From: Oikopleura dioica
Taxonomy: Eukaryota > Chordata > Appendicularia > Copelata > Oikopleuridae
Assembly: GCA_907165135.1 (NCBI GenBank)
Contig: OU015567.1
Span: 12,405,001 to 12,469,000, forward strand
Length of the DNA stretch: 64,000 bases
Reading direction: 5' to 3'
The position numbers and the translations under genes are program-made. The notes below the pieces were generated by a model. That model did not search any database. It was not told the origin of the DNA and saw nothing but the letters and a program-made list of their open reading frames with translations. Of this stretch, positions 36,975 to 49,300 are shown one piece after another (position 1 is the first letter of the stretch; every line of letters begins with the position of its first letter).

Positions 36975-38817
36975 ATGACTTCGGAGCAGCCAAAAGTAGA
37001 AGGCGTTTCAGAAGCCGAGGCGAAGGTTGCTGAGCTCGCCTCAAAAATGAAATCCATCAATAATATCGATATCGAAGCTCTCAAGCGCATGAAAATGATG
37101 CAGGTGAATATTACGTGCAGAGGATACTCTTATAACAATTGTTCTAAGATTATGGAAATGCAAAAGAAAGCGGACTCAATGCCAACTCTCACGCCTGAAG
37201 TCAAGTGGGCTCAAAACCCGGACGCCATTTCCTTGTCTATTATGATCACTCAAGTCGCCCGTCCAAGTAAGCCTTTAGCCATGATTTGATTTCTTAAATC
37301 CGAATTTAGACGTGACTATCAATGGGGACACCTTGGAGTTCGCTTGCTCCGCCATTGGTGCCAGCGGAGAACGGCGCAACTACGAGTTCGAGCTTAATTT
37401 TTATGACCACGTGGATAGAGGATTCATGGTTCGCCCAAGTCAAAACTGTCTCCAGGTCCGTTACTTATATACATTTTTAATTCAAATACTTATCTGCGTT
37501 TTAGCTTATTGTGCGAAAAGATAGAGAATCCTGCACCATGTGGAAGCAGCTGACACGCGGCAATAAGCCGCAATTTCTCAAAAGTAATTACAAAATGCAT
37601 CCTAAAGGTATAACTACACGCATTTTAGTCGATACAGAGAGATGGGTTGACCCAGACGATGTCAAATTCAGGACCCCGGAAGAAATGGAAAAAATGCGCC
37701 AAGAGCAGCTTTCCGAGAGAGAAAGAATCATCGAAGAGCGCTACAAGCAAGTCATGTTTGCCGAAGGTAACTCAGCAGTGTTTATACCCGTTTCAAATTA
37801 ATTGAAGATGTGAAATCGAAAGAGGCAGAACACTCGCGTGAACTCACCAAACGAGTTTATCTCTTCTTGTTTTCGTTTGCTATGTTCCTCGGTTTCGCCT
37901 TCGTGTTTGGAAAGAACGTCTTCGGAATCGTTACTGGTGGAAAAGCTTTCCTCGCCGATTCTTACAAATCTAGCGGTAAAAATTAATAAAAAAAATCTTT
38001 CTATTTTTTATTTAGCTCAACTGATCAACGCTCTCCAGACCTTCGCGTTTCTGGAAGCCCTTCACACTTACTTCGGACTAACTTCTGGCAAAACAATTAC
38101 TTCAATCACTCAATGCGCTGGCAGAGCTATTATCTGTCTCTACCTTTCCCAGTATTCTCGAGCACAGACATCCGAGTTTGTCTTTGGTCTCTGGATGGCT
38201 TGGTCTTTGTCTGAAATTATCAGATATCCTTACTACATGAGCGCCGTAAGTCTCAAAAGAAGGTGACAGCTTTTCATAAAGTTTAAGATCATGAGAATGC
38301 GAATGCCAAAGCTCGAATGGCTCCGCTACACCGCTTTCATCCTCCTTTACCCGATCGGTTGTGTTTGCGAAATGGGCGTCATCGAAGCTGTTATCGGTCA
38401 CTTGATCAACCCTTGGACTGAAATTCTAGAGCCAGAGCCATTGGAAGGTTCCGGTGAGCCTCCAGTCGAGGAAGGAGCTGAGATTCCAGAAGCAGAGCCT
38501 GTGATCATCGAGCATCCCGGCGGAGAAAAGACCAATTTCTTCTGGTTCTTGCGAGTTCATCAATGTGTTCTTCCCGTTGTTGTGATTATGCTCATGTATT
38601 CTATGCTCAAGCGACGATCAAAGGTAACGATCATAAAAGAGATTCAACAATGAATTCATCAATTATTAAAAAGGCCCTCGCTGCCGGCAAAAAGGTTGAC
38701 GAGAACATCGCCGCTCAGCGAGCTAAAAACGCAGAGCGCATGAACGAGCTTCAAAAGAAATTCGTCGCCAAGCAACTTGAAGAGATGAAATCCGCCGACG
38801 AAAAGAAGGATGATTAA
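36975..38817 (+). CDS. hacd3: Very-long-chain 3-hydroxyacyl-CoA dehydratase 3
   Basis: Catalyses the third step of very-long-chain fatty-acid elongation in the ER membrane. The N-terminal p23/CS domain spans VKWAQNPDAISLSIMI to KDTERWVDPDDVKF (residues about 60-165), then a coiled coil (MEKMRQEQLSERERIIEERYKQV), then the PTPLA membrane domain with NALQTFAFLEALHTYFGL, GLWMAWSLSEIIRYPYY and LRYTAFILLYPIG. The catalytic Tyr (in LLYPIG) and Glu (in CVCEMG) are present. A Glu/Pro-rich insert (about 25 residues) follows TM5, and the C-terminal tail is charged. The initial helix (EAEAKVAELASKMK) before the CS domain is unlike the human N-terminus as I recall it. Introns are about 40-50 nt. Confidence 0.94.
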
Positions 38818-39759
38818 TTAATGCTCCTTTGTGCAGCGAATTTTTCTCTTGTTAGCTTCTGAACTAGGCCTATCTTTATCAACTTATTCTTTTTTATTTC
38901 ACGAATTGGTGAAATCTGTGGTGTCATTTTAAATATTTTCTCAAATGCAGAAATAACGCGTTAGCTTTGCAATAAAGCATTGATGGCTTTTCGAGCACCT
39001 ATCAATGTGGTACTATCGGCGTTTTAAAGATTAATTCTCTGATTATCCTTACGTGCCTCCTTTTTTCTAAAACTCACAAAAGTGTATCACAAGAGTCTTT
39101 ATTTCCCACTTTACTTTCTGTCTTCTTCCTGCTTTTACTGTTACTATCGCAATTTTTTAATTATAGAAAAGATGAATTTTTGGTCGTTCTCCTCGTTGAT
39201 TTCAAATTTTCAATCATCGCTTCCTCGCTCAAAAATTATCCAAATCACCAAGCAAGTCACAAAACATTTACTATCTATCCCAACTGTTGCCAAATATGAT
39301 TTTCTTTTGCTTACTTTTCATTTATTCTAGCTTTTAGGACCATTAGAAGTTCATTTTGAAAAAACAAAATACTTTTACTGTAACTTTCAAAATTGAGCTT
39401 AAAAACTCAATCGAGTGAAAATATAGTGCTATAAATTATCTATTGTATGGAACATATGTTTAATTAAGCAGTAAGGGGAGCACGAATGACATGCGTATTG
39501 ATTCGTGGATAATGACTTGAAATTGAGGGACTCGCGCTCAGATTCCTTTTTGTATTGTTCACCTTTGCGTCTCGGGTCGTAAATTTTTAATAGCGTTTAC
39601 CATATCCGAAAATCCGATCCTGTGATGTCTTAAGTGAACAGCGCCCTTTTTCACGGGACAAGTTTGAGCGAGAGGTTGAATTCTCAGGCGGTAAAAACTC
39701 TTTTTTTTTCGTCAAAAGAGAAAAAAGTTAACCTTCTTCAACAGCAATAAAATTTCAGA
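38818..39759. other. Intergenic region without a supported gene
   Basis: About 940 bp, T-rich in the middle. An 82-codon plus frame at 39082-39330 is low complexity and has no splice support. AATTTCAG at 39758 precedes the HOOK start by one base. Confidence 0.4.
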
Positions 39760-39760
39760 A
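39758..39760 (+). promoter_or_regulatory. Probable spliced-leader acceptor before hook
   Basis: AAATTTCAG ends at 39758 and the next bases are A-ATG. This is the clearest of many such arrangements in the window. There is no upstream exon candidate, which favours trans-splicing over a normal intron. Confidence 0.5.
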
Positions 39761-42032
39761 TGGCCTCAAATGAGGGTGAAGAAGCTTTGCTAACATGGGT
39801 CCAGTCATTCCCAGAAATCTCCGTAAAAAGTCTTGTCGATCTCTCGACCTGTGTTGACCTCGCGCTCATCTGTACAAAAGTAGACTCTGAATTTTTCGGC
39901 CTTGAATGGAAGAAGAACTTGTCAGACACGTCATTAGAGAACAAAGACCTCTGCAAATTGAATGCAATCAAAGTTTGTGAGCGAGTTCTTGAGTATTATA
40001 AAGAATGCCTAAAACGTGAGTCTTTCAATTTTCCTCCAGTTTTTTAACGATTTACTTTAGTTTCTTTTGTAAATATCGACACGCCAAAATCCGACGAAGT
40101 CGCCACAGGAAATATCAAAGAAATCGCCTGTCTGATACAGTTCATCCTCGGCGCTGCTGTCAACTGTGACAACAAAAACGACTTCATCGGGAGCTTAATG
40201 ACCCTTGATGAGTACGTTCAAGGCGAATTGATGGCGTACATTCAAATTATCCTCGATTCGTGTGTTCCTGTTGGTGAAGAATCATCGAGCATGGACGAGG
40301 AAGATCTGAGGCAGCGTCTTTTTGAGCTTGAAAAAGTTAGTGGGATTCAAACGAGCTCGATTGAATCATTTTCTAGGAATTGGCTCTGAGTGCCGAAGAA
40401 AATCAAGCTCTTAGATCAGATCTTGAATCCGCGAAATCCTTCATTTCTGACAGACAGAACGGCAAGTCTAACGGCGAAATCGACCTGATGGAAAGAAGGG
40501 CGATCGAAACCCAACGCAGACTGGATGAAGTGCAAGAGGAACTCATGATGATGGAGCATCAACGTGAGGAAGAAAGCATCCGACTCGAAGTCGCACTAAG
40601 AGAGGCGGATGATTGGCGACAGGTAAGGCTGTAGATAAGGTTGCCGCTCATCAAGTGTCTTAGAGAACAGAAGTCGCGGAGCAAAAAGCAGACGAAGTCG
40701 CAGTCCTCAAAGACGAAGTAGACTACCTCAGAGAAAAAGCCGACAAAGCAACTCGTCTTCAAGCCTCTCTCGACTCGCTCAGGAGCAAAGCAGAGGAATC
40801 AAACGAGCTGAGAAAAAAGCTTCGCGACGCAGAAGAACTCTCGGCTCAGGCAACAAGGGAGCGCGACGAAGAACTTCGAAAGCTCAAAAGTTACAAAACG
40901 CAGCTTCAAACGACGAAACAGGCACTTGTGGAAGCGCAATCGAAAGCAGTTGATGATGATAGAAGAGTACAAAGGTTAGAGAATGATCTGCGCGCGGAGA
41001 AGGAAAAATCGAAAGTGTCTGAAGCAGCAGCGGAAAGAGTTACGGCAGAGTTAATTTCTCTCAAGGCTCTCAATGAGGAACTCAGGTAAAGTTACACTTT
41101 CATTCTATGTTCCTATGAATTTAAGTTTAAATTCTGGCAACATGGAAAGCCTTGGTGAGTCTCTAGCGGCTGAAACAGCAGCCGGAGACGACATGAGTCT
41201 CATGCCTCCGCAAGTTCGCGAAAAGATGATCCGTCTCCAATCGGAAAACAAAAGACTATCCGAGCAAGTGGACCGAGAAATCAGCAGAGGCCGATCTGAC
41301 AATGTCGAGCTCAATGATACCATCGAAAACCTCCGATCCGAGAAACAGTCGTTGACAGACAAGATCAAGGAACTCGAGACGAAGCTCGCCGAGGGAGGAG
41401 TGAAAGAAGACAGTGAATCTGTTCAAGAGCTCGAAGAGAAGGTCAAGTCCGTCACAGCTGAAAACGCGAAGAAGAAAGAAGAGTTCAACTCGGTTTCCGC
41501 TGAGCTCAACGCGGCTAAGGAGAAAAACAGCGAAGTCGAAGCGTTGCTCAAACAGAAAGATGAAGATATCAAGGTTTGATACTATGTATAGCTTTTGATA
41601 AATATTCTTATATTTTAGGCGATGGAGACGCGATACCGCTCGTACCTAGAAAAAGCTCGTTCGGTCATCAAAACTCTCGATCCAAAGAACAACAACAACA
41701 CTGAAGTCGTCGCCCTCCGCGCCCAAGTTGCCGAAAAAGACCGACTCATCCGCCGCTTAGAAGCAGAAAAAGCCGAAAAGGGCAAAGCTCGCGACCAAGA
41801 AGAAAAGCTCTTGGTCTCAGCGTGGTACAACCTTGGTAACAAAACTATCCGCGGCGCCGTGGACGAGCGAGTTGGTCGCTCGCAACCCGGTCAAAGCTTC
41901 CTCGCCCGCCAAAGGCAACAGACTCAACAAAGGCGGAACCAACAGAGGTCAGTGCAAAAGGCGCGCATTAATGCCGCCGCTGGTGTTTCTGGAGGTGCTG
42001 GTGATAAGAAATTTTTCCCTTCACGATCATGA
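39760..42032 (+). CDS. hook: Hook microtubule-linking protein
   Basis: Activating adaptor that links cargo to dynein. The N-terminal Hook domain (calponin-like) is seen in ALLTWVQSFPEISVKSLVDL and IACLIQFILGAAVNCDNKNDF (family: LGCAVNCEQK). Then come long coiled coils from about residue 200 to 590, including VREKMIRLQSENKRLSEQV and YRSYLEKARSVIKTLDPKN. The conserved C-terminus ends SAWYNLGNKT...GQSFLARQRQQTQQRR. Length of about 690 residues is normal. Vertebrates have three paralogues; a single invertebrate-type gene is likely. Introns are 40-55 nt, including one inside the Hook domain (40017 on). Confidence 0.95.
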
Positions 42033-42876
42033 AAATGTAGCTCCATCCATCTTCATACAGCCATGTGTACATATGCTGATGTTTGTGATAAAATATGCGA
42101 TTGTGAAATGAAAAATAACTTGTGATATCCTCAGCTTCAATTATTGAATTGATGAGTGAGCTCTTCCTATGACTCATTCTCTCATTCTTGAGCTGTTACG
42201 GTGCGCTTTCGCAGTCTGTTCCTACACCTCGTTTCAAAGTAGTTTTCAAAACGCTTTCCCGTCCGCTTATCTATTGAATTCAAATTGTCTCGCTGCTTAA
42301 ATTTATTCTAGGCATGCCGAATCTTACCCTCTTTTGCTCCTTATCAGAGCCACGCTTATTTTCAATTATTTTTTTACCTTTTATCGTCCAAAGACCTCTA
42401 ACGATCCTACCCGTACATCTTCAAAGCAACATTTAACAATTACACTTTTTAAAATTATTTTTACGTCCGAAGTCCACTCTTTAACGAATCCCTATCAACA
42501 ATAAATTTTAATGGAACGTCTACGTATCTTTTACTATTTTGACGATTTAGTGCGAAGAAATTGCATTCAAGAGAGCTTCAATTTGAACAATTTAAAACAG
42601 CTTCTGCACATGGAAAATCCACTGCTGTTAGATTTTTTCTTTTTCTTTTTGTGCTGTCAAGTTGGCGGCATGTCGGGAAAAATCGAAAAGCGCGTTTTAA
42701 TCGTCAAAGTAATTATTGATAGTAGACGATATGATTTTATTTCGGAGATTTTACGAACACTCGTGAAGAAATTTAAACAAATTCAGTTTGAAGTTAGTAA
42801 AAATTTTGCTTGAGTAGCTTTTGGTGGCTAATAAAAAAAGTAGTTCGCTTGCTATCATTGTAATCCGAGGTGTCTA
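42033..42876. other. Intergenic region, no supported gene
   Basis: About 840 bp. A 100-codon plus frame at 42511-42813 (MERLRIFYYF...) has a poly-Phe run from a T-tract and no homology I can name, so I treat it as chance. Confidence 0.35.
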
Positions 42877-43260
42877 CTATCTGATTATGAAGGTAGAGCC
42901 TTCCACTTGAGGGAGTCTTCCGTTTGTAATGATTATAATCTCCAGAACGTCGCAGCTCTCGTTTCTCGACAATCTGACTAATCTATTGTCTTGGTCGAAG
43001 TTGCAAGATTTCACAGCTGATGACTCTCTCAAGTAGGTAGGAACCTTGATTGATGATTTTCTTGATTGATTCCTGGAAATTGACACTTTTGAATTTGCAG
43101 CTTTGGAATCGAGCAAGGCAAGGGTTTGTATAGCATCCACGACCTGACCTCGAAGCTGGACAATCGAGCGCAAAAGTTTTACCGCAACCTCCAGCAGCGA
43201 GCATCAACGCCAAAGTAACAACGCGGAGAATACAAAACTTACAGTAACACGAATATCCAT
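42877..43260 (-). CDS. Small hypothetical protein, two exons
   Basis: Exon 43260-43243 (MDIRVT) joins in phase across a 54-nt GTAAGT...AG intron to exon 43188-42877, giving 109 residues. The sequence has an amphipathic helix (VKLLRSIVQLRGQVVDAIQTLALLD in two halves), a basic Ser-rich middle and a hydrophobic LEIIIITNGRLP near the end. No family is recognised. A competing frame without the intron encodes a secretory-looking start (LMLAAGGCGKTFALDC), so the model is provisional. Confidence 0.4.
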
Positions 43261-44167
43261 TTATTACATAATAACCAACTTAGCTCGCTTTTGCATCCTT
43301 CAAGCTTTTTCTTCTAGTCGTAGGGTTCAGATAATGCTCCTACCTCTTGATATGTAACTCAAGAAACTAGAACTCCTTGACTTTGGGCACATTTATCCCC
43401 GAAGAAGGTGATTTGTGTTGCCCACAATGCTATCTGGCAGTGCCAATCAGATTCTCGGATTTAGATCATTAATTTATTATTGGTCAATTGAAGATTTACT
43501 CGAATTCGATTGGCCAGAGGTAGTTGTCAACGGCAATTCTTTAACCATATGAATCATATGATATGATACTTTCTGTATCCAAAATCTTGTTTTCGCATAT
43601 CACTTCACGAGACATGAAAAATATCAGTCTATCGAAATATTTTCTTATTTTCCTAAAACTGTAAAATACTAATTTAAACATTTAAAAGTATTTGGGTGTC
43701 ACCATTTCCATACCTTTTCTACGAATAAACAACACTGAACCTTACCTTTTTCTGTACGTCAATTTCAACCCAATTTCATTTTGTTTATGAAATAATTTAT
43801 TTTTCCCTTTTTACTTGTCATGTGCTTATTTTTATTTCTGAAATCCCGCTTCATAACTTAACAAGTTCCATGTCCTTCGAGAGCTTCAGTTGACGAAAAC
43901 AGTTTTGTTGCTTTTGCTTTAATAAACGATAAGGATGAATCAACTTAACCCGTTTAAATAATTTACTTTTAATTTTCTCGAACTTTGACTTTCTTGAAAA
44001 TAAAATTTCAAACTTGCTGTATAAAAAAAGACAATGAATAGGCGCCTCCGGAACATGGATTCTGCCAGGTTCTTATTCTTTCTTCTGAGCATTGAATTTT
44101 CTTTAATTTTCTCAGGGCAGGAAAAATGAAAATTAACTGAAGAGTAAAAGATTGAGAATTGAAAAAA
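43261..44167. other. AT-rich intergenic region
   Basis: About 900 bp between two divergently transcribed small genes. A short CATATGAATCATATGATATGAT palindromic cluster lies near 43549-43567. There is no gene or RNA that I can support. Confidence 0.4.
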
Positions 44168-45383
44168 ATGTGGCTCGGATATGATGTCAGGGATAACTCG
44201 ACCGCGGTGTTTGCTCCGCCACAGAGGAAATCTGCAGATGTCTTAAAAATTCGGAGACCACCAGTTGGATGCTCGACTAACCGACTGATAAGAGTTCGAA
44301 AAACCATCCGCAGGCTTATATAATTTTCACCAAAAGTCGAGAGTGCAGTTGTTTGCCTTATCATCTTTTTCGAACTTTGAATTTTGATCGTCGATGTGGA
44401 AAACGATCCAAATGTGAGCATTACAACTGCTGAGTACTTTCCCCGCGCTGAAATCGTCAATAAATCGGACTTGAAGCCGATCACTTCTCGTCGTACCGAT
44501 CTCTACCACCATGAAAAAGTCAAGCTGTTTCAGGACATTGATAGTGCTATCAACAAATCTCGAGCGCTTGTCGACAGCCTCGAAAAACTCCCAGAAACGG
44601 GATCGGATCTGATTGAAATCGACTTTGACGAGGATGGCCATCGAAAATTGACGGAGGCGAGTTACACTGCGATGCCGTACAAAGTTTCGGTTCGCTCAAC
44701 GCTCCCGCCAAAGATTCGCGTCAATGGCCAGCGACCGGAGATTACTAGAAAGTCTCTTGGAAGCAAGGAATACCACTTAGAACGGCGCCAGCCGGAGGTG
44801 ACGCTGTCTTATGACGATAGAAGGCCGTGGAAAGTTGCTTTTCACGGGGAAATCTCGAGTATCCGAAGTATTTGGAAAAGAAACACGGAGAACGTGGAAT
44901 CAGTAAGTGTCAGTGGAATGACCTCAGGAAGCTTATGGTTAATTTAAAGATAGATATTTCCGCACGCGCAAAATGGAGGAAGCTGAGGAAAGTCTACGGG
45001 CGGAGAAACGAGTCGGATGGGACGATGTTTCGGACGAATACAGGAAGGAACTCAAGAGGCAGTCCGAAATGAGACGTCTCCAAGGCCCATCAGAAAAGGT
45101 CAGTGATTCACTCTCTCTCTCTGTAGACGCATTCCTTTAGTAATCTAAGGTAGTTCTTGTCAAGGAATCTGGTCTGTCCCACCTTTTCTCGCTCCTTTAT
45201 TTCGCAGCTTTATGCGCTAGAATCCAGTTTCAAGCTTGAATTTTCTAGTGGTGGGAGCTGACAACACCGGAATTTCATTACAACCACCACAAAGCCCTGG
45301 ACGCTGAGCGAAGATGTTCCAGCCAGGCTGAAACTTACCGCCGTGGGCTCAAGAAAAACTCCGACCTTTTCTGGACTTACTAA
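44168..45383 (+). CDS. Unrecognised charged protein, five exons
   Basis: I could not place this in a family. A consistent model is exon 1 from ATG 44168 (MWLGYDVRDN), intron about 44300-44433, a long exon to about 44799 (...HLERRQPE), an intron to about 44864 (GTGACG...CGAG), a short exon (YPKYLEKKHGERGI), an intron with a strong GTAAGT donor, an exon rich in Glu/Arg helices (KMEEAEESLRAEKRVGWDDV), and a last exon WWELTTPEFHYNHHKALDAE ending DLFWTY. All joins keep phase. The protein is hydrophilic, about 250-280 residues, with no signal peptide or TM segment. Minus-strand frames over 44008-44641 are antisense shadows. Confidence 0.6.
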
Positions 45384-46310
45384 ACTATTTTTAAAAGTTC
45401 ATTTCACTTTCTCTCATTTATCGTTTTAGTTTTCCGAATCAATCAGTTCCAAAATGTCAAATCTTCCAGTTGCCTTTTCCAGATTCTTTTTATTCAAATT
45501 GAGGCGCTAATCCGTAAGGTGCACACCTATGTTTTTGACCAGATTATTCTATTTTCCATTTACAAAGTACTTTTGTAGCGACAAGTCCTAGACACGAGTT
45601 TTGTCTCTTTTCCGAAAAATATTGCTCTCTAATGTAGATTTGGCAGATCAAGCAGATTCTTCAGATACATACATTTCATTTTTTGATAAAGAAGATAAAA
45701 GAGAGATTTTATGCTCGCAGTTCGAAAATATGGCACAAATGCGAACGAACAGGCTTTTTACTGGCTAAGTAAGGCTTTCGAAATCAATTTTTCCTAATAG
45801 AAAGGCATCCTCAACTGCCCGGAAATTCAAGCGGAATTTACGATCAAATTGATGATAAAATATCTTGTTTTTCATAGTAAGAGTAGATAGATTAGAAGAC
45901 TTCAGGCAAAATGATTTTATCCAGAATGAAATTTAAACCCGCGGATTATCGAAAAAGTAAGTTTTGCCCAATAAATATGCTGATTTGGTTAGTTTTTGAG
46001 AGTTCTCCTATAAAGGGCCCCTTTTGACCAAATTATTTGTCAGCATTTCTTAATAAATTTTCTTTATTTGCAAAATTAGTGTTTCTTTGTTTGGAGGAAA
46101 TAATTTTTTTGATCTCGAATCGGCTCGAACATAATGAGTCTTCGAGAAATCTGCCCATTAGGAGAGAATATTTCCCCCATTAGAGAGCTTTAGTCTGGGA
46201 AAAGGCGCAATACATTTTCTTGTCTAGACATCCTTTTTCCTGCTGTTTGAATCATTTTACTTCATATATTACCCTTTCTTTTTCTATAAAAATATTATTT
46301 TTGTATTCCA
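45384..46310. other. AT-rich intergenic region upstream of PSME4
   Basis: About 930 bp with no convincing frame. TATAAAAAT lies about 25 bp before the PSME4 ATG; this is probably too close to be its TATA box unless the leader is extremely short. Confidence 0.35.
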
Positions 46311-49300
46311 ATGTTTGGCGTTTTTCGCTCAAAAAGAGATTTAGACCGGCTGATCAGAGAACCTATGGATAATGAGGAGGAGGAATTTTTCGACGACAAT
46401 GACAGCGATGTTTTAGACAATGAAATCGGAAGTCGACACAACTTTCAAAGGTATTTTATCATAATCAAGGAAGCCCCCATGTTGATTATGCTTTTAGCAT
46501 CAATGTGTATAGCTATTTGCTTCCAAATGGCGAAGCACTCTTGAGCCAGGCCGACCAGCTCTTCAAAAAGCTTCTTGACGACTTTCACCGATGCATCGCG
46601 GTGAACGAGATCCGACCCGGTCTGGTCCGCTGCGACCGGCAGCTCCGGGACTACATCGCCGAGTTCAACTTTCGCTTCACCAAGGAGCAGCATCTCCTAT
46701 TGATCAAACTCTATTACAATCTTATCACCTCGGACAACATCGATCCCTACTTCATTATGGTAAGCAAGCATCCTCCCCTCCTTGTCTTTATCAAGCAATT
46801 TAGGTGTTCTGTTCGACTTTTACTCGGCTAATGCGACATCCAGCGCTAATATCGCGAAAAGAACTCGAACTAGACTGGCGACCGATGCACAAGATTTACA
46901 AAAATGCGACCCACAATCCAAAGGCTAATAGAATGCTCATTATTTATCCCTATCGATACACCTCTTCTATCAAAGGCCAGTTTTTCACAATTTTATTCGT
47001 TTTCCAATATTTAACCAAGTTCAACGCAGTCAATTGAAATTTAATTTTTCATCAAACATTTGTCTATCTATCGTTCTCCTCCAAAAAGTTTAATTTGTTG
47101 AAAAACTCCTCAAAAGCGGCCTGTCGCGTGGCCCGTCGATACTATCCAGGGTGGGTTACACTGTTCGCCTTTCAAAGCGCACTCATTCTGGCCTCACACC
47201 CGTGCTCCTGTGGCGCAATCGGTTAGCGCGCTGTACTTATAGACATGAGAAATGCGGAGGTTGTGAGTTCGAGCCTCACCAGGAGCAAAGTTTTTTCACC
47301 GTCTAATTACAGTCAGATCTTCGCGTTTTCGGCATTTTTTCCCTTGAAAACCGAGTTTTCCCCTTTTCATTTTTAATTTTTTGAATTTAATTAATTATGT
47401 AACCACAAACAAGCAAATGTGACTCAAGCAATTATCGATGAATTCATGCCCATGTTCTGCACCGCTTCTTCGGACGGAGGAACTGATGCAAACAACGAAG
47501 ACGCACTCACAGGTCAGGGTTCTTATCACCATCGCCGCTGGGGGCGCTATTTGAATTATGTAATATTTACGCCGCGCGCGAGCCCTCGCTTTTCTGAACC
47601 CTTTTTGCCAGGTCTTATGACATTCCTTCCTATCCGCCTGTATCCCGAAGAAATACCTCTGTCCGTCGACCTCTGGCTACCGAAGCTTATGAACATTTGG
47701 ATGAAGCTAGACCAGAGCAAGCGCTGGGAAAAGTCAATAATCGCGCCTCTTATCCAACAGGTGTCCCTTGCAAATATAGGCTACGTGAATCTGCAACCGT
47801 GGTACCCAGAAATTTTCAACAAGATTTTGCGCTCCTTCGAGCTCCAAGTCGGCGAAGCGTGGTCGAAATGGCGGCCAGCATTAGCACCGATTTCCAGCAA
47901 CATTGCTCCTGGTTTCATCATCTCTTTCATCGGCGGAGAAAGGCCAGAAGCACAGGAAGCATTTGCTTACTTTGAACAAATGCTTGATGCTGTGGCAACT
48001 TACGTCCATCCTTCAAACCATGGAAAATGGACAGAAAAGCTCCTCCAATTCCTCGACACCACCACACAGCAGCTCATCAAACGAATTGCTAACGAACGAC
48101 ACCGAAGAAGACCAAACTGGATCCCCCTGCCACCAGAAGATCGTCGAATCACCGACGCAGACATCGACCGCTACGCTAATTTGATCCAGCCACTTGCCAT
48201 GACAGCGCTTTTCAACAAAGCAGGACCGCACTTCGCTGCGAATATTTTGCAGTTTTTGGCGATCGCAAGGCCAAAGAGGATTCTTCCCGATTTGATCAGT
48301 CGCTGCCAGATTGCTTTCAATTCTCTTACGGAGCCACATCAAGCGTCGAGTTGTATTTATGCGCTTGTTTCTCAGATTTCGATTATTCTCAGCCACGATG
48401 TGTCGGATGACACTCGATTAAGTCTCATGCCGCTCCTGCAAGATCTTATCCCCAGTATTGACATTAACGATCAAGCAAAAGCAAATTGGGTGCTCTACCT
48501 TTTCGACTTCGTGTTCACCAATTCCTTCCTGGAGGACTGCTCAAGTTTTATCGGCGACGATGGTTTGAGCGAGCGAGATGACAAGCTCATTCGACAAAGT
48601 ATGATGATCGAAGATCTCTTCTGGAGCTACTGGGAGCAGAAACTCAAGTACATTTCCGCATGCAATTCACAGAAGGAGACTTCCGGCGAAGGCTCCCAAG
48701 TGCAGTTGATAAAAGCAGACTTGGATACAATCATGCATGTTGGCTACACTCCCGCTATTGCTGCTTGTGGCGACGCTCTTTTCGAACCGCTTTTGCGCAA
48801 GATTTTCCACTATTGCAAAGAAAATGTATATGGAGACACTACTGCCGCTTTTATGACGACGAACTTGGTCCAGTCTCTTGTGGTAAGAGATGCGGAGAAA
48901 ACTCTCTCGCTGTTCTTTCCTTGGCTGTATAAAAAGATAAAAGACATCAAACGAGACAACCCAGAAGTCATCGTCGACGAGTTCCATATGGACATTGAGC
49001 TTCAGTGGTCGCTAATTCTTCTTGTCGACCTCATCGTTGCTGCTGGAGAGTCAATCTTGCCTTACATGGACAAGCTGACTGAAATACTCGACATCGTTAA
49101 AGACATCCGTATCGTCACTGGAATGAAACTTGTTTGCAAACTCCACTCGTTCATCATTACCACTCTTGCTGGAACACATATTTACCGACGAAACCAACGC
49201 TTAGCTACTCTCAAGACAGAGGATCGATCCATACCATCCGTAACTCGCTGGGGCTCATTGTATCGAATTAAAGAAGCGAAAGAACTTCTTGGGTGGCATC

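Noticed and set aside
39082-39330. 82-codon plus-strand frame between HACD3 and HOOK
   Set aside because: Composition follows T-rich DNA; no domain, no acceptor or TATA signal.
42511-42813. 100-codon plus-strand frame
   Set aside because: Contains a poly-Phe run from a T-tract and lies in AT-rich intergenic DNA; no supporting signals.
44008-44641. Minus-strand frames of 158 and 104 codons
   Set aside because: Antisense to a multi-exon plus-strand gene whose exons join in phase.
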